This document shows, piece after piece, positions 26,855-36,563 of a stretch of 64,000 nucleotides of DNA. Numbering within the stretch: the first letter of the stretch is position 1; each line of letters begins with the position of its first letter. Origin of the DNA: Thermomonas sp. XSG (GTDB lineage: Bacteria; Pseudomonadota; Gammaproteobacteria; Xanthomonadales; Xanthomonadaceae); contig NZ_CP061497.1 in the NCBI RefSeq assembly GCF_014678725.1, positions 620,001 to 684,000 on the forward strand, written 5' to 3'. Made by a program: the position numbers and the translations under genes. The notes under the pieces were generated by a model, which searched no databases, was not told where the DNA came from, and saw only the letters and a program-made list of their open reading frames with translations.

Positions 26855-27520
26855 ATGGAGACCGATACAGCGACATATCGCACGGCCCATACCGGCGACC
26901 CGACCGCTGCACTGCACGCGGACAGCTTCGTTTCCGCCGACGCCACCGGTTTCTCCCCGCATCTGCGCCTGCTCGGGCTCGACGCCCACGGCCGCGCGCT
27001 TGACTGGCTGAGCTGGCAGGACGCCACCTGCCTGTATGCCCGCGGCGCGGTGGCATGGACGCTGGGCGACCCCTGCCTCAGCATCCACGGCGGCATCAGC
27101 CGCCGCAGCGGCGAGCGCAGCGTCCTGCACCTGCATCCCATCATCGCCGCGCGCGGCCACGTCCGTCCGGCGGCGATCGACCCCACGCCCACGCTCACCA
27201 ACCAAGCGCTGTTCGCCCGCGACCAGCAGCTGTGCCTTTACTGCGGCCGCCAGTACCACCGCGGCACGCTCACCCGGGACCATGTGCAGCCGGTGTCCAA
27301 GGGCGGCCTCGACATCTGGGAGAACGTCGTCACCGCCTGCTTCCCATGCAATTCGCGCAAGGGCAACCGCACCCCACAACAGGCCGACATGCCGCTGCTG
27401 GCCGTGCCCTACCGACCCAGCTGGGTGGAGCACCTGATCCTCTCCAACCGGAACATCCTGGCCGACCAGATGGCTTTCCTGCGCGCGCAGCTGCCGAAGA
27501 ATCCGCGCCGCGGCCCGTGA
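26855..27520 (+). CDS. HNH endonuclease domain protein
   Basis: A 221-residue protein with a C-terminal HNH nuclease: Cys127-xx-Cys130, then RDHVQPVSKGG with His143, and Asn157 plus Cys162-xx-Cys165, the two zinc-binding pairs around the betabetaalpha-Me motif. The N-terminal 110 residues carry SWQDATCLYARGAVAW, seen in HNH proteins of this group whose role is not clear. The HNH core looks complete, so it could be active; no restriction or homing partner is adjacent. Confidence 0.85.
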   Translation: METDTATYRTAHTGDPTAALHADSFVSADATGFSPHLRLLGLDAHGRALDWLSWQDATCLYARGAVAWTLGDPCLSIHGGISRRSGERSVLHLHPIIAARGHVRPAAIDPTPTLTNQALFARDQQLCLYCGRQYHRGTLTRDHVQPVSKGGLDIWENVVTACFPCNSRKGNRTPQQADMPLLAVPYRPSWVEHLILSNRNILADQMAFLRAQLPKNPRRGP

Positions 27521-27722
27521 ACCGCCACGCGGCCAGGAACCCGCCCGCCAAACCTGCGCATCCCGCCATCCCGGCGCAAACACCACTCCGCGCGCCCCGA
27601 TGCCCCGCTGACGGCGCCGCTGCCTTCACGGGCGCCGTGCAGGCGGCGTATGTGATTCCGCATTGACGCACGCGCCGCGCTTGGCAACACTCGAACCGGG
27701 TTTACCGGCTGTGGGGACGGGG

Positions 27723-28769
27723 ATGGCACTGACGCTTGGCACTACGGGAATGGATCGCGCGACCGAGGCGGAGGTTGCCGCCGCGTTCAAGATCGCCAAT
27801 GCGGAAACCGGCCACCGCTGGAGCTTCGTCGAAGGCGATGCGGCCGATTACGTGATCATCGATATGGACAGCCTGTACGGCCCGATGAGCTGGCTGCGCC
27901 TGCACGGCCTGGGCCGCAAGGTGATCGCGCTGACCTCGGCGGACCGCCAGCAGACCGACTACCGCCTGCCGCAGCCGGTCAGCGCCACCGACCTTGCGGT
28001 GCTGCTCAGCGAGATCGCGGGCGATGCGGACGCTGCGCCCGCCGGCATCCCATCCAAGCCCGCGCCCGCCCCCGAGCCCGAACCGGCCGCAGTACCGGAA
28101 CCCGCGCCCATCGTGGCGCAGGCTCCGGAGCCCGCGCCGGAGCCCCCGCGCATGTCGGATCCGGAGCCGGAGCCTGCGCAGGAACCCGATCAGCCCACAC
28201 CTGCCGCTGAACCTGCACCACCTGCGACGCGAACGCTGCAGCAGTGGCTGGCTCCCGGCGCGCTGCATCAGCGGGTCCGCCTGCAGCGCCCCGACGCCCC
28301 GACGTTGCTGATCGACCCACAGGCCGGCAGCTGGCATGGCCCGGCCACGCTCAAGCCGCTGGCGCCCTGCTTCGCCGACGAGCTACTGGAAAGCGACTTT
28401 GCCACGCCCGACGCCGCGGCCTGGGAGGCCGAAGCCGCCGCGCAGGGCCCGGCCCAGCCGCTGTCGCGCCTGCAATGGCTGGGCGGACTGGTGTCCGGCG
28501 CCGCCGTCGAAGGCCGCTACCTGCTGAAGAAGTGGCCACAGACCGAGCGCGAATATCCCAAGCACTTCCGCATCGCCACGGTGATGATGAAGGGGCCGGC
28601 CGATGTCGCCGAGATCGCCGAGGCCAGCGGGGTGAGCCCGGCGGAAGTGGCCGACTTCATCAATGCCAACCTCGCCACCGGCTACGCCGAAGTGGCGGAG
28701 GTGCCGGCGCCGCCGGCGCCGCCATCGCCGCGCACCACCGGGTTGTTCGGGCGCATCCGCGGCCACTGA
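27723..28769 (+). CDS. Unknown protein with Pro/Glu-rich linker
   Basis: A 348-residue protein. Residues 1-100 alternate strands and helices in a receiver- or Rossmann-like pattern (DYVIIDMDSL; KVIALTSADR), 110-190 are a Pro/Ala/Glu-rich linker, and 190-348 form a second domain ending in what resembles a helix-turn-helix (ADVAEIAEASGVSPAEVADF). No catalytic motif is recognised. ATG at 27723 with GGGG upstream; an ATG at 27663 is in frame. It might be a degenerate receiver fused to an output domain. Confidence 0.7.
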   Translation: MALTLGTTGMDRATEAEVAAAFKIANAETGHRWSFVEGDAADYVIIDMDSLYGPMSWLRLHGLGRKVIALTSADRQQTDYRLPQPVSATDLAVLLSEIAGDADAAPAGIPSKPAPAPEPEPAAVPEPAPIVAQAPEPAPEPPRMSDPEPEPAQEPDQPTPAAEPAPPATRTLQQWLAPGALHQRVRLQRPDAPTLLIDPQAGSWHGPATLKPLAPCFADELLESDFATPDAAAWEAEAAAQGPAQPLSRLQWLGGLVSGAAVEGRYLLKKWPQTEREYPKHFRIATVMMKGPADVAEIAEASGVSPAEVADFINANLATGYAEVAEVPAPPAPPSPRTTGLFGRIRGH

Positions 28770-28836
28770 GCGCCGCGCCGCTTCATCGCGGCGCTTCAGC
28801 GCGTACCATTTGCAGACTCACTTCCCGGAGACTGCC

Positions 28837-29985
28837 GTGACCCTGCGCCTTGCCCCCCTTGCCTGCGCCGTGCTGCTGCTGACCGCCTGCGGCGGCAAGC
28901 CCGACGCGACGGACGCTGCCGCCCGCCCGGCTGGCCCGGAAGAGAAAGTCCTCAACGTCTACAACTGGTCCGACTACATGGCCGAGGACACCATCGCCAA
29001 CTTCGAGAAGGCGACCGGCATCAAGGTCAACTACGACGTCTATTCCGAGAACGAGACGCTTGAGACCAAGTTGACCGCCGGCAGCAGCGGCTACGACGTG
29101 GTGTTCCCGTCCGCGCGCCCGTTCGCGCAGCGCCAGATCAAGGCCGGGCTGTACCTGCCGCTGGACAAGGCGAAGGTGCCGAACCTGTCGCACCTCGACC
29201 CCGCGATCCTGCAGGGGCTGGCCGACATCGACCCGGGCAACGCCTACGTGGTGCCGTACATGTGGGGCACCACCGGCCTGGGCATCAACGTTGACAAAGT
29301 GAAGGCGGCGCTCGGCGAAAACGCGCCGATCGATTCGTGGAACCTGCTGTTCGACCCGGCCAACGCCGCCAAGCTGGCCAAGTGCGGCATCAGCGTGCTG
29401 GACGACGACCAGGAGGCCTTCGGCGCCGCGCTGATCTGGAAGGGCAAGGACCCGAACGCCGGCGCCGCCGACGAGATCGACACGGTCAAGCAGGTGTATG
29501 CCGCGATCCGCCCGCACATCCGCACCTTCAACAACGCCGAGTACAAGGACGCGCTGGCCAACGGCGACGTGTGCGTGGCGATGGGCTACTCGGGCGACAT
29601 CCTCGGTGCCGCCGACGCCGCGGCCGAAGCGGCCGAAGCCACCGGCAAGCCGGCGCCCGACATCCGCTACGTGATCCCGAAGGAGGGCGCGATCCGCTGG
29701 GTGGACGTGATGGCGATCCCCAAGGACGCCAAGCACCCGGGCAACGCGCAGGCCTTCATCGACTACCTGCTGGACCCGAAGGTCTCCGCCGCGATCACCG
29801 ACGCGGTGGGCTACGCGAACCCGAACAAGGACGCCACCGCGCTGGTCGACCCCGACATCGCGAACAACCAGGGCGTGTACCCGCCGGAAGCCGTGCGCGC
29901 CAAGCTGGTCGACCCCAAGTCCCTGCCGGAAGCCGTGCAGCGCCAGCGCGTGCGCGCCTGGACCGCGATCAAGAGCGGACGCTGA
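28837..29985 (+). CDS. potF: Putrescine/spermidine-binding protein (PotF-like)
   Basis: A 382-residue lipoprotein that binds polyamine in the periplasm. The signal peptide ends in LLLTAC (Cys17-like lipobox); the mature domain begins VLNVYNWSDYMAEDTI, the conserved family motif, and contains NAYVVPYMWGTTGLG and VDVMAIPKDA, typical of PotD/PotF. The start is GTG at 28837, CGGAG being 6 bases upstream. First gene of the four-gene transport operon; potG starts 1 base after its stop. Confidence 0.93.
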   Translation: MTLRLAPLACAVLLLTACGGKPDATDAAARPAGPEEKVLNVYNWSDYMAEDTIANFEKATGIKVNYDVYSENETLETKLTAGSSGYDVVFPSARPFAQRQIKAGLYLPLDKAKVPNLSHLDPAILQGLADIDPGNAYVVPYMWGTTGLGINVDKVKAALGENAPIDSWNLLFDPANAAKLAKCGISVLDDDQEAFGAALIWKGKDPNAGAADEIDTVKQVYAAIRPHIRTFNNAEYKDALANGDVCVAMGYSGDILGAADAAAEAAEATGKPAPDIRYVIPKEGAIRWVDVMAIPKDAKHPGNAQAFIDYLLDPKVSAAITDAVGYANPNKDATALVDPDIANNQGVYPPEAVRAKLVDPKSLPEAVQRQRVRAWTAIKSGR

Positions 29986-29986
29986 G

Positions 29987-31135
29987 GTGGCGCTGGCCAT
30001 CCGTTCCGCCGCGCCGCTGGAGCCGTGGAAGGACCCGGCGGCGCAGCCGTTCCTGCGGATCGAGGGCATCACCAAGACCTTCGGCAAGCTGTACGCCTGT
30101 GATGACATCTCGCTGGACGTGTACCGCGGCGAGTTCTTCGCGCTGCTGGGCGGGTCCGGTTCCGGCAAGAGCACCCTGCTGCGCATCCTGGCCGGGCTGG
30201 AAACGCCCGACCGCGGCCGCGTGCTGATCGACGGCGTCGACGTCACCGCGCTGCCGCCGTACCAGCGGCCGGTGAACATGATGTTCCAGAGCTATGCGCT
30301 GTTCCCGCACATGAGCGTGGCGCAGAACATCGCCTTCGGCCTGAAGCAGGACGGCCTGGGCGCGGGTGAGATCAAGGATCGCGTGCAGCAGATGCTGGAG
30401 CTGGTGCAGATGCCGCAGCTGGGCGCGCGCAGGCCGGCGCAGCTGTCCGGCGGCCAGCGCCAGCGCGTGGCGCTGGCGCGTGCGCTGGCCAAGCAGCCCA
30501 AGCTGCTGCTGCTGGACGAACCACTGGGCGCGCTGGACAAGCGCCTGCGCGAGCGCACCCAGTTCGAGCTGGTCAACATCCAGGAGCGCGTGGGCACCAC
30601 TTTCGTGATGGTCACACACGACCAGGAAGAAGCGATGACCATGTCCAGCCGCATCGCGGTGATGGACGCGGGCCGCATCGTGCAGGTGTCCACGCCCGCC
30701 GCCCTGTACGAATACCCCTCCACCCGCTTCGTCGCCGAGTTCATCGGCGGCATCAACCTGTTCGAAGGCCGCGTGCTGGCGCATGACGCCGACGCACGCG
30801 TGGCCCGCATCGCCTGCGACGCGGTGGACGGCGGCGCCCTGCTGGCCCGCCACGCCGACCCGCTGCCCGAAGGCACCGCCGTCAGCGTCGCGGTGCGTCC
30901 GGAGAAGATCGACGTGCACGAGTCACGCCCGCAGGCCGACAACGTGGCGGTGGGCAAGGTGCGCGACATCGCCTACCTCGGCGACGTCTCCATCTACCAC
31001 GTCGAAACCGAGACAGGCGCGGTGATCCGGGTCCAGGAAACCCACGTCGAGCGCAGCTCCGAGCCGCACTACGACTGGGGCGAAACGCTGTGGCTGAGCT
31101 GGCCGGCCAGCGGCGCGGTGGTGCTGACCGCATGA
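29987..31135 (+). CDS. potG: Polyamine ABC transporter ATPase (PotG-like)
   Basis: A 382-residue ATPase of the PotA/PotG family. Walker A GGSGSGKST, the signature LSGGQRQR and Walker B LLLLDEPLGALD are intact; residues 290-382 are the regulatory TOBE-type domain. Start GTG at 29987 lies 1 base after the potF stop; the stop overlaps potH (ATGA). It powers import of polyamine with PotH and PotI. Confidence 0.95.
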   Translation: MALAIRSAAPLEPWKDPAAQPFLRIEGITKTFGKLYACDDISLDVYRGEFFALLGGSGSGKSTLLRILAGLETPDRGRVLIDGVDVTALPPYQRPVNMMFQSYALFPHMSVAQNIAFGLKQDGLGAGEIKDRVQQMLELVQMPQLGARRPAQLSGGQRQRVALARALAKQPKLLLLDEPLGALDKRLRERTQFELVNIQERVGTTFVMVTHDQEEAMTMSSRIAVMDAGRIVQVSTPAALYEYPSTRFVAEFIGGINLFEGRVLAHDADARVARIACDAVDGGALLARHADPLPEGTAVSVAVRPEKIDVHESRPQADNVAVGKVRDIAYLGDVSIYHVETETGAVIRVQETHVERSSEPHYDWGETLWLSWPASGAVVLTA

Positions 31136-32121
31136 GCAGCGCCCCCAACGGCACGTGGACGCAGCTGTGGGCGGAGGTCGTGCGCAACCTGTTCGGCTGG
31201 TTCCGTGCGGTCGGCACCGAGTTCCGCACCCGCCGCGGGCGCTTCCTCGTCACCATGCTGCCGATGCTGTGGCTGCTGCTGTTCTTCGCGGTGCCGTTCC
31301 TGATCGTGCTGAAGATCAGTTTCGCCGAGGCCGTGTTCGGGCAGTCGCCGCCGTACACGCCACTGGTGGAGCAGGCCGCCGATGGCGCCACCAGCCTTCG
31401 CCTGCACGCCGGCAGCTACGCGCTGCTGCTGCAGGACCCGCTGTACGTCGCCGCCTACCTGAAGTCGCTGCTGTTCGCCGGCGTGTCCACCCTGTTCTGC
31501 CTGCTGCTGGGCTACCCCATCGCCTACGGCATCGCCCGCGCGCGGCCAACATGGCGGATGCTGCTGCTGGTGCTGGTGATCCTGCCGTTCTGGACCAGCT
31601 CGCTGCTGCGCACCTACGCGATGATCGGCATGCTCAAGGCCAATGGCGTGCTGACCGGCGCGCTGGCCGCGATCGGACTGGTCGAACCCGGCACCGCGAT
31701 CCTGCATACCGATCTCGCCGTGTACATCGGCATCGTCTACAACTACCTGCCCTTCATGATCCTGCCCCTGACCGCCACCCTGATGCGGCTGGACTTCGAC
31801 CTGCTGGAGGCCGCCGCCGACCTCGGCGCCAGGCCATGGCAGGCGTTCGGGCGCATCACCCTGCCGCTGTCGATGCCCGGCATCATCGCCGGCAGCCTGC
31901 TGGTGTTCATCCCGGCGGTGGGCGAGTTCGTGATCCCCGACATCCTCGGTGGCCCCGACGCGCTGACCATCGGCCGGGTGCTGTGGACCGAGTTCTTCAC
32001 CAACCGCGACTGGCCGCTGGCGGCCGCGGTGGCCGTGGCGATGCTGCTGTTGCTGGTGATCCCGACCCTGCTGTTCGAGTACGTCGAGAACCGCCGCGAG
32101 CGCCGCGAGGCGCAGGCATGA
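31132..32121 (+). CDS. potH: Polyamine ABC transporter permease (PotH-like)
   Basis: A 329-residue inner membrane permease with six membrane segments. The EAA motif EAAADLGARPWQAFGRITLP, which contacts the ATPase, is near residues 222-241. It has a 50-residue cytoplasmic N-terminus. It overlaps potG and potI by 4 bases each. Confidence 0.95.
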   Translation: MSSAPNGTWTQLWAEVVRNLFGWFRAVGTEFRTRRGRFLVTMLPMLWLLLFFAVPFLIVLKISFAEAVFGQSPPYTPLVEQAADGATSLRLHAGSYALLLQDPLYVAAYLKSLLFAGVSTLFCLLLGYPIAYGIARARPTWRMLLLVLVILPFWTSSLLRTYAMIGMLKANGVLTGALAAIGLVEPGTAILHTDLAVYIGIVYNYLPFMILPLTATLMRLDFDLLEAAADLGARPWQAFGRITLPLSMPGIIAGSLLVFIPAVGEFVIPDILGGPDALTIGRVLWTEFFTNRDWPLAAAVAVAMLLLLVIPTLLFEYVENRRERREAQA

Positions 32122-32921
32122 AGCGGCGCAACTGGGGGCTGTGGGCGGCCATGGCGGTGGGCTACGCGCTGCTGTACGTGCCGATCGTGTCGATGATCGT
32201 GTATTCGTTCAGCGCCTCGCGCATGGCCACGGTGTGGGCGGGCTTCTCCACCCGCTGGTACGTGGCGCTGCTGTCCAACGAGCAGATCCTGCAGGCGCTG
32301 GCGCGCAGCCTGACCATTGCCGCGGTGGCCGCCAGCGCGGCCACCGTGCTGGGCACCGCCTGCGGGCTGGCGCTGTCGCGCTTCGGCCGCTTCCCCGGTC
32401 GCGGCCTGCTCAGCCTGATGAACTCGGCGCCGATGGTGATGCCCGACGTGATGCTGGGCCTGTCCTCGCTGCTGCTGTTCGTCACCCTGCAGCAGGCGCT
32501 GGGCTGGCCGGAGCGCGGCATGGGCACGATCATGATCGCACACATCACCCTGACCACCTGCTATGTGACGGTGGTGGTGCGCTCGCGCATGAGCGCGCTG
32601 GACGACAGCCTGGAGGAAGCGGCGATGGACCTCGGCGCGCGCCCGTGGCGGGTGTTTTTCCGGATCACCCTGCCGCTGGTCGCCCCGGCCCTGCTGGCCG
32701 GCTGGCTGCTGGCGTTCACCCTGTCGCTGGATGACCTGGTGATCGCCAGCTTCACCTCCGGTCCCGGCGCCAGCACCCTGCCGATGCTCATCTACTCCAA
32801 GGTCAAGCTGGGCGTGACCCCGGAGATCAACGCGCTGGCCACCCTGATCGTCACCGCGGTGGGCATCGGGGTGATGGTGGCCGGCATCGTGATGCACCGG
32901 CGCGAGCAGCGCCTCGATTGA
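32118..32921 (+). CDS. potI: Polyamine ABC transporter permease (PotI-like)
   Basis: A 267-residue permease, partner of PotH, with six membrane segments and the EAA motif EEAAMDLGARPWRVFFRITL near 163-182. LDDLVIASFTSGPG near 202-215 is a conserved loop of this subgroup. It overlaps potH by ATGA and ends the potFGHI operon. Confidence 0.95.
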   Translation: MKRRNWGLWAAMAVGYALLYVPIVSMIVYSFSASRMATVWAGFSTRWYVALLSNEQILQALARSLTIAAVAASAATVLGTACGLALSRFGRFPGRGLLSLMNSAPMVMPDVMLGLSSLLLFVTLQQALGWPERGMGTIMIAHITLTTCYVTVVVRSRMSALDDSLEEAAMDLGARPWRVFFRITLPLVAPALLAGWLLAFTLSLDDLVIASFTSGPGASTLPMLIYSKVKLGVTPEINALATLIVTAVGIGVMVAGIVMHRREQRLD

Positions 32922-32933
32922 GCCGGGCAGCGC

Positions 32934-33170
32934 TCATTCCTCGTTCTTGGACACGCCCCGCAGGTTGAGGGCGAACAGGCCGGCCTGCAGTGCGATGAGC
33001 GCCCAGGCATGCGCGTGCCAGCCCCAACACACCCACAGCAGGTTGCTGGCCACGAAGCACCAGAAACCCACGACGCGCCGGCGGCGCGTGCGCGAGCCGA
33101 CCAGCCAGGCGGCGACCAAGGTCACCGCCATCGCGGGCCATTGCAGCAGATCCAGCCATTGCGCTTCCAT
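32934..33170 (-). CDS. Small membrane protein, 78 residues
   Basis: Three short hydrophobic segments (residues 12-26, 36-50, 55-70) with an Arg-rich loop (SRTRRRR) between the first two and a Lys/Asn/Glu tail. No family recognised; the layout resembles small inner-membrane proteins of the YgjV type. Converges with potI (12-base gap), diverges in no clear operon. Confidence 0.7.
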   Translation of the reverse strand: MEAQWLDLLQWPAMAVTLVAAWLVGSRTRRRRVVGFWCFVASNLLWVCWGWHAHAWALIALQAGLFALNLRGVSKNEE

Positions 33171-33211
33171 GCGCCCATGGTGCGCGGGGCGGGTGAAGCC
33201 GACGTCGCTGG

Positions 33212-35344
33212 TCAGCCGCGCGCGGTCAACCGCCAGGCGCGATGAATGCGCGCGTTGCGGGCAAAATCCGGCGGGATGGTGGAGGCGCTGATGTCCTCCA
33301 CCTGCGCGAATTCGGCCAGTGCGGCTTCATCCAGCCGGAAGCGACGGAAATTGTTGCTGAAGTACAGCACGCCGCCCGGCGCCAGCCGCGCCACCACCGC
33401 GCGCAGCAGGCGCACGTGGTCGCGCTGCACGTCGAAGTCGTCGGCGCGCTTGGAGTTGGAGAAGGTGGGCGGGTCGCAGAACACCACGTCGTACTCGCCG
33501 GTGTCGGCTTCCAGCCATTTCAGCGCGTCGGCCTGCGCGATGCGGTGGCGGGTGCCGCCGATGCCGTTGCCGCGCAGGTTGTCGGCCAGCCATTCCAGAT
33601 AGGTGGCGGACAGGTCCACGCTGGTGGTCTGCGCAGCGCCCTGCACCGCAGCCTGCACGGTGGCCACCCCGGTGTAGCAGAACAGGTTGAGGAAGCGCTT
33701 GCCGCGCGCTTCCAGCGCCATCTTCGCGCGCAGCGGGCGGTGGTCGAGGAACAGCCCGGTGTCGAGGTAGTCGAACAGGTTGACCTGCAGTTTCGCCGCG
33801 CCCTCCTCCACCGTGAGGAACTGCCCGCGATGGTCGAAGTGGCCGTACTTGCTGCCGCCCTTGCCGGTGCTGCGGGTCTTCACGGCGACCTTCTCGCGCG
33901 GCAGGCCGAACACCTCGCGCACCGCCAGCAGCAGGTCGCTGAGCCGCTTGCGGGTGGTCGCTTCCGGGATTTCGGCCGGCGCGGCGTATTCCTGCACGTG
34001 CAGCCAGGTCTCGCCCTCGACGGTGGTGTATACGTCCACCGCGCAGGCGTATTCGGGGATGTCGGCGTCGTAGGCGCGGAAGCAGCTGACCTGCTCCTGC
34101 TGCCGCCAGCGCGCCAGCTTGTCGAGGTTCTTGCGCAGGCGGTTGGCCACCATCTGCGCGCCTTCCGGCAGCGCGCGCTTCTCGATGCCTTCGCGCTGCG
34201 GCGGCGCGATCGGATCCACCGCGATCAGGCTGCATTCGATGGCGCCGTTGAACAGCTGGTAGCTCTTCTTTGCGCGCAGCCCGGTGGCACGGGCCAGTTC
34301 GCCGTCACCGCACAGCAGCGCCGCACGCCACTGCGGCGCCACGCGCTTCAGCGCATCTCCCAGAGCGCGGTACAGCGCCGGGTCGGCGGCCAGGCGGGCA
34401 TCGTAGGGCGGATTGCAGGCGACCACGCCGCGCGGGTTCTCCATCGGCGCCAGGTCGACGATGTCGCGGACGGAGAAGCCGATGGCATCGTCCACGCCCG
34501 CCGCCTGCGCGTTCTCATGTGCGGCGCGGATGGCGTGCGGGTCCACGTCGCTGCCGTGGAAGCACGGCCGCAGCGTGGCGCGGCCACGCGCTTCACGCGC
34601 GATGGCCTCCACCCGCAGGCCCGCCCAGGCTTCGCCGTCGAAGCCCAGCCAGCGGCTCGGCGGCACGTCACCGTGGCGGCGCAGCCCCGGCGCCACGTCG
34701 GCAGCCATAAGCGCGCCCTCGATCAACAGCGTGCCGCTGCCGCACATCGGGTCGAGCAGGTCGCCGCCTTCGGCATAGGCCTGCGCCCAGCCGGCCCGCG
34801 CCAGCACCGCCGCGGCCACGGTTTCCTTCAGCGGCGCCGCGCCCTGCACGCGCCGCCAGCCGCGCCGGTGCATCGGCCCACCGGACAGGTCGATGGACAG
34901 CGTGGCGCGGCCCTTGCGGACGACCAGGTTGATGCGGACGTCCGGCGACTCCACGTCCACGTCCGGCCGCTGGCCGGTGCTGGCGCGCAGGGTGTCGACG
35001 ACGGCGTCCTTCACCCGCTGCGCGGCGTAGCGCGCGTGGGTGATGGCGCTGCCGGAGACGTGCGCGTCAATGGCGAAGGTATGGCTGGGCGAGAGATGGC
35101 GCGTCCAGTCCACCGCGGCCGCACCGGCGTACAGCGCGTGCTCGTCGGCGCACTCGAACTCGGCGATCGGCCACAGGATGCGGCTCGCAAGACGCGACCA
35201 CAGCACCGCCCGCTGGGCATCCAGCAGGCTGCCCTCGACGTTGGCACCGGCGATGGTGGCGGTGGCGCGCGCGCAGCCGAGCGCGACCAGTTCGTCGGCC
35301 AGCAGGTATTCCAGGCCCTTGCCGCAGGAAGCGAAGAATTTCAT
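33212..35344 (-). CDS. rlmL: Bifunctional 23S rRNA methyltransferase RlmKL
   Basis: A 710-residue fusion of two enzymes: N-terminal THUMP domain (residues 45-150) with the RlmL methyltransferase ([20 protein letters not shown] near 196-215 and [10 protein letters not shown] near 310-319), which makes m2G2445, and a C-terminal RlmK module ([16 protein letters not shown] near 568-583, [10 protein letters not shown] near 644-653), which makes m7G2069. The fusion is standard in gammaproteobacteria. The neighbour hydrolase ends 4 bases from its ATG. Confidence 0.95.
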   Translation of the reverse strand: MKFFASCGKGLEYLLADELVALGCARATATIAGANVEGSLLDAQRAVLWSRLASRILWPIAEFECADEHALYAGAAAVDWTRHLSPSHTFAIDAHVSGSAITHARYAAQRVKDAVVDTLRASTGQRPDVDVESPDVRINLVVRKGRATLSIDLSGGPMHRRGWRRVQGAAPLKETVAAAVLARAGWAQAYAEGGDLLDPMCGSGTLLIEGALMAADVAPGLRRHGDVPPSRWLGFDGEAWAGLRVEAIAREARGRATLRPCFHGSDVDPHAIRAAHENAQAAGVDDAIGFSVRDIVDLAPMENPRGVVACNPPYDARLAADPALYRALGDALKRVAPQWRAALLCGDGELARATGLRAKKSYQLFNGAIECSLIAVDPIAPPQREGIEKRALPEGAQMVANRLRKNLDKLARWRQQEQVSCFRAYDADIPEYACAVDVYTTVEGETWLHVQEYAAPAEIPEATTRKRLSDLLLAVREVFGLPREKVAVKTRSTGKGGSKYGHFDHRGQFLTVEEGAAKLQVNLFDYLDTGLFLDHRPLRAKMALEARGKRFLNLFCYTGVATVQAAVQGAAQTTSVDLSATYLEWLADNLRGNGIGGTRHRIAQADALKWLEADTGEYDVVFCDPPTFSNSKRADDFDVQRDHVRLLRAVVARLAPGGVLYFSNNFRRFRLDEAALAEFAQVEDISASTIPPDFARNARIHRAWRLTARG

Positions 35345-35348
35345 GGCG

Positions 35349-35873
35349 TCACAGCGCCGCCAGCAGCGCGGCGAACGCCTCGGCGCTGGCCTGCACGTGG
35401 TCGGACAGGCGGTGGGAATCGTTCACCAGCAGCAGCCGCGCATCGCGCGCCGCCGCCCATTCCACCACCTGCGCGGCGGGGATCAGCTCGTCGTGCCAGC
35501 CGTGGATGATCGAGGTCGGCACGCTGGCCGCCTGCATCGGCGGCGCGCCCTCCATGACCACCGGCGGCGCCATCAGGAACAGGCCGGCCACCGGCAGCTG
35601 CCGCGACACGTGGCCGCTGATGTAGGCGCCGAGGCTGGAGCCGGCCAGCACCAGCGGGCCACGCGCGGCAGCGGCCTGCGCCAGCGCCTGCAGGCGGGCG
35701 ATGCGGGCGGCCACGTCGCCCAGCGGCGTCACCTCACGGCGGGCGTCGAGATCGGTGTAGTCGGGGCGTTCGTGGGTCCAGCCCAGGCGCTCGGCCACGT
35801 CGGCCAGCGCGGTCACTTTGGTCGCATCGGGACCGCTTTCGAAGCCGTGCGACAGGATGCAATGTCCTCTCAT
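35349..35873 (-). CDS. Small alpha/beta hydrolase
   Basis: A 174-residue hydrolase with [13 protein letters not shown] at the oxyanion side, the nucleophile motif GSSLG near residues 78-82, and the terminal His in DSHRLSD near 152-158; Asp of HGWHDELIP completes the triad. It resembles compact YqiA-type esterases. It lies 4 bases upstream of rlmL on the same strand and is likely co-transcribed. Substrate unknown. Confidence 0.82.
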   Translation of the reverse strand: MRGHCILSHGFESGPDATKVTALADVAERLGWTHERPDYTDLDARREVTPLGDVAARIARLQALAQAAAARGPLVLAGSSLGAYISGHVSRQLPVAGLFLMAPPVVMEGAPPMQAASVPTSIIHGWHDELIPAAQVVEWAAARDARLLLVNDSHRLSDHVQASAEAFAALLAAL

Positions 35874-35895
35874 GGGTCAATGCTAGCATCGGCGC

Positions 35896-36453
35896 ATGCC
35901 CGCCCCGACGATCCACGCACGCCACCTGCCCTATGCGGAGCTGCTGGCCGCACGTGCGCCGGACGCCATCGACACCGTGGTCATCCACTGCACGGAGCTG
36001 CCCGACCTCGCCACCGCGCGCGAGTACGGCGAACGCGTGCTTTACGAGTCGGGTACCGGCAACAGCGGGCATTACTACATCGACCGCGACGGCCGCATCG
36101 AGGAATATGTGCCGCCCGCGCGCAGCGCCCACCACACCCGCGGCTGGAATGCGCGCAGCATCGGCATCGAGCTGGTCAACACCGGCCGGTTCCCCGACTG
36201 GCTGGATTCCCGCCGGCAGGCGATGGACGAGCCGTACACCGACGCGCAGATCGCCGCGCTGACCGCCCTGCTGCAGCGGCTGTGCAAGGAAATCCCGTCG
36301 CTGGCGCAGATCGCCGGCCACGAGGACCTGGATCGCGACGAGGTCGAAGCCAGCGACGACCCCGCCTTGAAGGTGCGGCGCAAGCGCGACCCGGGGCCGC
36401 TGTTCCCGTGGCGGGCCGTGCTGGACGGGGTGACGCTGCGGCGCATCGCATAG
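35896..36453 (+). CDS. AmpD-type N-acetylmuramoyl-L-alanine amidase
   Basis: A 185-residue amidase_2 domain enzyme. Zn ligands His31 (VVIHCTE), His142 (AGHEDLD) and Asp165 (KRDPGPLFPW) are visible and HHTRGWN near 79-85 is conserved. AmpD-like enzymes cleave anhydro-muropeptides during peptidoglycan recycling, but the ending -VRRKRDPGPLFPW is family-wide and no signal peptide is seen, so a cytoplasmic recycling role is likely. Diverges from the hydrolase gene at 35873. Confidence 0.9.
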   Translation: MPAPTIHARHLPYAELLAARAPDAIDTVVIHCTELPDLATAREYGERVLYESGTGNSGHYYIDRDGRIEEYVPPARSAHHTRGWNARSIGIELVNTGRFPDWLDSRRQAMDEPYTDAQIAALTALLQRLCKEIPSLAQIAGHEDLDRDEVEASDDPALKVRRKRDPGPLFPWRAVLDGVTLRRIA

Positions 36454-36563
36454 TCGCTCCCCGGCTCCCCTCCGTCATATCGGCGACAAGGCGAAACGGT
36501 TACAGTTCGCATCTGGCCAGCCCGCCATAGCGGCGGCAGCGCGAACGGGACAGGGGATTTGTG

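Noticed and set aside
33242..35509. 755-residue plus-strand frame antisense to rlmL
   Set aside because: Shadow of the rlmL codons; no motifs and the minus-strand product is a clear methyltransferase fusion.
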